Source: Diphasiastrum complanatum (Eukaryota; Streptophyta; Lycopodiopsida; Lycopodiales; Lycopodiaceae). Taken from it: a stretch of DNA of 64,000 nt. The translations under genes and the position numbers were made by a program. Below the pieces are notes generated by a model. That model saw only the letters and a program-made list of their open reading frames with translations. It searched no databases and was not told where the DNA came from. The stretch covers positions 17,628,625 through 17,692,624 of the forward strand of contig CM055094.1 of the NCBI GenBank assembly GCA_029204225.1, written 5' to 3'. Shown here one piece after another: positions 58,990 to 64,000 of this stretch (positions within the stretch are counted from its first letter, which is position 1; each line of letters starts with the position of its first letter).

Positions 58990-59884
58990 TTTCTTTCCAC
59001 ATTTCGTAGTTGTGTATCAGAACAAAGTTTGTTAGGACTCAAAAGTAGTTTCCCACTATAAGTGTGGCTGACCAACAGAATGATCCCACGTCTTTGACTA
59101 ACACCTATGATCTCAGATGCATGACTATTGGTAGGCCGCTTCCTTTTGGGTTTTCCCTTTTTTTGGGTGAGTTGGATGCTTTACATGTCGCCTGACACAG
59201 CTTCCTCGACATAGGGTTTGGCTAAGGCTGTGGGACCCCTCTGCAAGCTAAGGTATGCTTAATATGCATAGGAATTTCGTGTATAGTCGACCCGAGTGTA
59301 AGAAGCATCAACAAGATTGATTGGGACATTTTGACCATATGGTTTGTAACTTTTGAGAGGACCATTCTTGTATCCATGCAAAATCTCTACATAGAGGTTG
59401 ATTAGTTCCTCTATTAGAAGATTATGCTATATGTCCGAATGACGGGTTCTGTGATAGCTTCTATCAGGTATCCATTGTTAGTCTGGATGGGAATTTCTGG
59501 TGTGGTTTGGTGACAAATGGTTTGATCAGAGCTTTGGCGTGGTGATGGGAGATGAGTTGACGATCACCGGACATAATGCCAACTGTGATCATCGAGTCGG
59601 CGTTAATCCTGACCTTGTACGTGGTACCTTGGTACAGGAAGTGGAAACGAGCCTTGTCCTCGTCTCAGGTGGTGTAAGCATGAAGGGTGAGGCCCATGTT
59701 AATCTCAAAATGGAAGAGCGCCGAGTAAAAACCCATGGCTTCAAGGAGGGGCCCGGCTGTCTGCAACCATGGTTGGATTAAAGTGTCAGAGGGTAGAGGC
59801 CAAATCTGCGTGGCCTCGAGGATGTCACGTTGGATCACCTATTTGGCGCCAGAGTCTTCAGAGGATGAGGAGGCCATGTTAGCA
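58990..59884 (-). pseudogene. Unknown minus-strand ORF relic beside gypsy pol
   Basis: From an ATG at 59884 the frame reads MASSSSEDSGAK, a stop, then VIQRDILEATQIWPLPSDTL, EAMGFYSALFHFEINMGLTL, a stop, DEDKARFHFLYQGTTYKVRI and MITVGIMSGDRQLISHHHAK. It continues with more stops to a basic end (KKGKPKRKRPTNSH, about 59140). Over 250 codons stay in one frame with about six stops, so it was once coding. I do not know the family. It follows gypsy pol on the same strand at about 750 bases, the same order as integrase and the unknown ORF at 33.75-35.2 kb. Confidence 0.4.
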
Positions 59885-60239
59885 ATGATGATTCGTGGTC
59901 GAAAACGTCAGAAAAGTAGAAAAATGGTGGAAAATGGAAGGAAACAGTAGAAAACTGAGAATAATGAGTGTTGGATGACAATGATTGTAGTTCAGAGCGT
60001 AGATCGGTGTTTGATATGAGCAGATGACAGCTGGTAGGAAGTTTGGTTGAAAATAGAAAACTTGGTATTTTCAGTGAAAATTTCGGCAGAGCTTTGCTAG
60101 CAAAGGTGACAAATGACTCGAATTCAGCCCTTATAGAGTGGAATTTAGAGTGCGTATTAGGTGAAATTCACTTTTCCTTGCTCAGTTCCACCCAAATTTT
60201 GACAGGCATCTTCTTCACAAAATTCTAAGACCTCAGGGA

Positions 60240-60540
60240 AGTCTGCAAGAGTTCAGAAGGTGATTTGACTGCTATGCGAAGGTTTTGCGAGGGTTCAAGC
60301 TGTCTGCGAGGGTTCAACTCTCGCAGGAAGTGATCTTTCGCACAACTTGTTCCTGTGATTGGATTTTCAAGATCAGACTATGTAGGCAGGCTAATTTCAC
60401 TGCTCTGATTTCATGTAGCCATCTTGCGAGAGTTGGTAAGTTGATCTTGATGCTCTGTGAGGGTTATGAAAATTCTGCTTCTGGGAACTCTCGCATACAC
60501 TAAAAAATGATGATTCCTCCATCAGGAACTCTCGTGGAGA
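60240..60540. repeat. Dispersed GCGAGGGTTC words
   Basis: GCGAGGGTTC, GCGAAGGTTTT and the complement CTCTCGCA recur here. They recall the GCGAAGGTT words in the gypsy leader at 7185-7800, so this may be leader or LTR of a related element. Confidence 0.45.
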
Positions 60541-60636
60541 TTTTCATGGATGCATCTAGGTCAGATCTGGTGACTGTCCAATTTTCAAGAGCTATCTGCT
60601 AGGGGATCTCAAAAAATCATGAAAAAAGTGCTCCTT

Positions 60637-61139
60637 CTAGGTGGTCTCATGAGGAAGAATACACCACCGAAGAATTCCGTCTGGACCTCTTCGGTACAAC
60701 TGGCCGGCAATCAGCTGATAAGGTCTAGCTTTCAAGATCAATTTCTGTTGTTCCGCCTTTGGTAGTGATTTGTCTGGTTGGCCCTGCATTAGATATTCGA
60801 CAATGTCGGCAGCGCATTTTGGTACTGTATCCACGTAAAATAAGGCAACATCTGCCAGCTCATCGTCGGGTTGGGTTGCAATCTCTTTCCCTTGATTCGT
60901 GACACATGATCTACCATGTAGTGTTGTTTTCTCTTGCGAACTACTATCCGAAAATCAAATTCCAACAACAACATGAGCCATCTGGTGATTCTCCCGGTTC
61001 TGCAAGTTTTATTAACGAGATATAGCAAGGGTTGATGGTCTGTATAAAAAGCAAAATGTGTGGCCATCAAATAGTGTCGAAACTTCTTAACCGCATAGAT
61101 CATTGCCAGTGCTTCTCGCTCTGTGGTTGAATAATTCAT
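60637..61139 (-). pseudogene. Gypsy RNase H and integrase start
   Basis: MNYSTTEREALAMIYAVKKF and RHYLMATHFAFYTDHQPLLY contain the RNase H E and D residues; RITRWLMLLLEFDFRIVVRK and DHVSRI close the domain. The following frame (60834-60637) has YQLIAGQLYRRGPDGILRWC, the strand before the HHCC finger of integrase, and breaks off in ILPHE. The first Cys/His pair is barely reached, so no integrase function remains. Confidence 0.87.
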
Positions 61140-61207
61140 TTCGGTATCACTGAATTGTCAGCTTGCAATTCGGATTGGAAAATCCTTTTTGTGTTCACCT
61201 AGCTGGG

Positions 61208-62324
61208 TTAAGGCTGCTCCAACTGCATACTTCGATGCATCCGTATGCACGTGGAATCAATGGACCAATTGGGTGGTAGGATTGGTGCTGAGAACAATGC
61301 ATCCTTAATCTTTTGGAAAGTCTTTAGAGCTTCCTCATTCCAATTTGGATCCGTTGTGAGCTTGTAAATTGGTCTGGCTAACTCCGCAAAATCAAGAATG
61401 AAGATCCTATAATAGTTAGCATGACCCATGAAAATGTAGACCTCGCAAATCGTCCCCGGTGGTGGTAGATCAACAATGATCCTGATCTTTGATAGATCTG
61501 TGGCGATCCCATGTCTTGACACTATATGGCCGAGTATCAAGCCATGTGTCACCCAGAATTGACATTTTTCTGGATTCAGGGAGATCTGGTATTCACGGCA
61601 TTTTTGTAGCACCTTCTCCAAATTGGATAGGTGTTCTAAATCTGGTCCATGCACGCACAGATCGTCCAAGAAAATTTTCAAATTTTTTTGCAAATAATCT
61701 TTGAATTCCGCCTGCATGACTCGCTGGAAAGTGCTTGGGGGCATTGCAAAGTCCGAATGGCATCACTTTATAGGCATAAGTTCCCCATTTCGTGGTGAAT
61801 GTTGTCTTGTGCTGGTCCTGGGGGGCTATTTTCACCTGGTTGTAGCCGTTAAAGCCGTCCAAAAAATTGTAGGCTTCATCACCAGCTACTCTATCGAGGA
61901 CACTTTCCATAAATGGTAAAGAAAAATGGTCCTTCTTGGTGACTGTATTAAGCGCCTTCAGATTCACACAGATACGCATTTTGCCATTCTTCTTGGGTAC
62001 TACAACTATCGACGATACCCATTCCTTGTGCTCGATTTTGTAAATGAAATCTGCATCCATAAGTTTTTGCAACTCTTGCTTGATCAGTTCTGTATGATTC
62101 GGGTTGTAGCGGTAGTAACGGCTTATCTTGGGGACTGCTCCGTCCACCAAAGGTATGGTGTGTTGGACTACTATTGGCGGAATGCTCTTTAGATCAATAT
62201 AGCTCCAGGCAAAACAGTCTTTATATTCCACCAACAAGGATCGTAGTCCCTTGAACTGCGTGGGTGTTAACTGCACTCCCACATGCACTATCCTTTCTTC
62301 TTCTCCTAGTTCCGCAAGATTCAT
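61208..62324 (-). pseudogene. Gypsy reverse transcriptase
   Basis: YKDCFAWSYIDLKSIPP, VVVPKKNGKMRICVNLKALN, AYNFLDGFNGYNQVKIAPQD, TTFTTKWGTYAYKVMPFGLC are RT motifs in the first frame. After a frameshift near 61740, STFQRVMQAEF, KIFLDDLCVHG (catalytic box FLDD) and QFWVTHGLILGHIVSRHGI, then FMGHANYYRIFILDFAELAR (thumb and connection) follow. Both aspartates of the box and the motif A Asp (FLDGF) are kept. One frameshift separates the two halves. Confidence 0.92.
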
Positions 62325-62369
62325 CGGTTGTGTTCACGCAGGTCCCTCGAAGACTTGTTCCGCTGGTGT

Positions 62370-62846
62370 CTAATTTTGATCAGGTTCTCTTTGGGCTTGC
62401 GACATCATGATTACCACGTCTTCCAATGTATAATTCTTGAAAGTATCAAGCATCTCATGAACTGGAGCTCGTCGAGATTCCTCTTTCATCATATTGATCT
62501 TGGCCCAACTGGTAATTTTTTTATTTTTTGTCACCTGTGTAGAAGATGACGCTGTATCTGAGTCCAACTTGATTGACTTCAAGGAATTCAACACCTTCTT
62601 CTTGCCCTTTTTTGTCATTTTGATGGGTTCATCCTTGTTGTCTTTCTTTGGGACTGCTGTGACATTCGCCTCATGGTTGCGAATATCAACGTCTACTGTA
62701 GCTATTGCCTCTTCGGGTAGGTCACTCCATCGGATCACCTGGTTGTAGCGTTGCTTCAACTGATTCTTCTTATTCGCAGGTTGTTGGAAGGAACCCGGGT
62801 CGGCTTTAGAGCTTTCACCCATCCAACTTCTGAGATCAAAGGACAC
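62370..62846 (-). pseudogene. Gypsy gag-pol linker region
   Basis: A 158-residue Lys/Ser/Thr-rich frame (RYNQVIRWSDLPEEAIATVD, then KTKKGKKKVLNSLKS-like) ends EDVVIMMSQAQREPDQN before the RT frame. It has no protease active site, so protease is missing or has drifted. Assignment rests on position. Confidence 0.55.
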
Positions 62847-64000
62847 TTCTCATGTTTGTCTGGTATCACCAATATTCTTAGGTGGTTTCCGCTCCGAAAA
62901 TTGAGTGTTTCTGCTCGTTTCCAGAACTCAGTTCTTTTCAGTTAGGTCCTCTAGTTTAGTCTTGTTTCAAGCAGATTGTTTGTCAGTTCAACATTTGTAT
63001 TCCCAGCCTGTTAGTGGGATGAAACAGTTTCATTCACTCCAGCTGCATGCATTTACAAGCCATGTAACCAATCCTTGCTCAACAGATTACCGTTTGGAAT
63101 CAGAGAGCAATCTACAAATCTGTCTACTAAACTACTTCAAGAAATCATGGAACAATACAACATCAAGATTAATCTACACAACAAAAACAAGAATCAAGAA
63201 AGCTAACTACCTAAAAGCATTCTAGCATCACAAGAATCAAGAAATGCACCTCTCTTGATGCTTGGAATGCCCAAGAACGATCCAGGACATGATTGTTAGT
63301 GAATATGCAAGATCTGATCCACAATCTCAGCCTATTTAGTTTACCTAGATGCTGAAAATTACAAAATCAAGAAACAAGAAAGCTAATCCACATCTATATT
63401 CCACATTGCAATAAAGAAAGCATGAAATCTAATTAATCCACAACCACAAGAAGGAAATCAAAGCATGTTCATAGGAATTTCACACAAGAGAATTTAGCCA
63501 TGAACAAGGAGCTTCTCAATTGCCAATAACTCATGGAGGGTCTTCTTCATTCCTACAAGAGAAATGAAAATACAATAAAAGCTCTCTCACAAGAGAGGGA
63601 GGCCCTTAAATAAGCAAGAGGGTTGTCCATGTGGTGCATAAGTGGCAATTCCACTAATTTAGAAACTACAAGTGGAAATAGCCCTTCCACTAGAGGTCAC
63701 CATCAAAAGGTGACTCACTCTAATTAATTTAAGAGGGGCCTACATTTATTTACATTGCCTAGGAATGTTACTAGCTCCTACATGGTCGTTCATTCTCTAG
63801 GATTCACTACTCACATGGAAACAATCTGTAATCCTAGCTAGTAATCCTCAGCTCTCATGCTCGGCTCTCAGCTTCTCCTGTTCTCCTCCTTCTAAGACCT
63901 CCTCGGTCTTGAGTGAGAGATGCTCTGTGTTTTCAGCTTGGCTTGACATCTAGGGAATTCTCCAGAATCTTCTAACATTATCCACCCCTAATCTGTTGCA
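62847..64000. other. No gene recognised
   Basis: AT-rich sequence upstream (on the minus strand) of gypsy pol. A TTAAATAAGCAAG run near 63605 might be a TATA-like site of an LTR, but no LTR pair or priming site could be identified. Confidence 0.35.

Larger units (their letters stand above)
60637..62846 (-). mobile_element. Ty3/gypsy pol fragment
   Basis: Minus-strand order: gag-pol linker (62370-62846), RT (62324-61593, then 61744-61208 after a frame shift), RNase H (61139-60789) and the N-terminal start of integrase (60834-60637). The rest of integrase, both LTRs and gag are not seen. The frames overlap with shifts near 61720, 61200 and 60820. Confidence 0.88.

Overview
The window is nuclear DNA of a land plant, probably one with a large, retrotransposon-filled genome. 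Three things say this: plant host genes (a ureide permease with seven coding exons, a SUPERMAN-type C2H2 zinc-finger gene with an EAR motif, a decayed LONESOME HIGHWAY-like bHLH gene), Ty1/copia elements primed from the initiator-Met tRNA site (TGGTATCAGAGC) together with Ty3/gypsy debris, and very long (TC/GA)n tracts. I cannot separate fern, gymnosperm and angiosperm from sequence alone. All gene models are read by eye from reading frames, splice signals and remembered family motifs; no search was run.

Layout. 1-2319: truncated copia gag-pol, minus strand, a close relative of the complete copy at 19.6-24.8 kb. 2.3-4.6 kb: a plus-strand copia priming site, then a decayed reverse transcriptase (RT) of non-LTR, Penelope-like or unassigned type. 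4.6-6.55 kb: nothing recognised. 6.57-8.7 kb: 5' end of a minus-strand gypsy element. 8.97-9.73 kb: plus-strand gypsy RT relic. 10.5-11.2 kb: small tandem repeat and a coiled-coil ORF. 11.3-11.83 kb: copia RNase H end. 12.4-16.1 kb: FCP1-like relic, a spliced transposase-like gene, and a convergent spliced gene of unknown function. 16.25-19.6 kb: deleted minus-strand copia element. 19.6-24.8 kb: minus-strand copia element with both LTRs and a foreign segment replacing most of its RT/RNase H. 24.96-25.35 kb: orphan host-like exon. 25.6-26.6 kb: fold-back inverted-repeat element. 26.6-27.24 kb: LTR-like sequence.

27.9-28.8 kb: intact C2H2 zinc-finger gene. 28.9-32.3 kb: no gene seen. 32.3-33.7 kb: 5' part of a plus-strand copia element. 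33.75-37.3 kb: unknown minus-strand ORF relic, minisatellite, gypsy integrase. 37.6-38.1 kb: coiled-coil ORF with a plausible intron. 39.4-40.6 kb: LHW-like bHLH pseudogene that keeps its introns. 40.8-41.8 kb: GC-rich repeats and a copia RT fragment. 42.9-47.65 kb: minus-strand copia element with 1.38-kb LTR and no integrase. 48.3-50.7 kb: long microsatellites around a DUF7869-like relic. 51.28-54.62 kb: ureide permease gene, apparently intact. 56.3-58.7 kb: tandem repeats and an LTR-like block. 58.99-62.85 kb: unknown minus-strand ORF relic and a gypsy pol lacking most of its integrase. 62.85-64 kb: nothing recognised.

Only two host genes look functional: the zinc-finger repressor and the ureide permease. 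The rest is mobile-element history. The least familiar pieces are the unassigned RT, the convergent two-gene unit at 12.4-16.1 kb, the foreign segment inside a copia element, and the gypsy-associated ORFs of unknown family.
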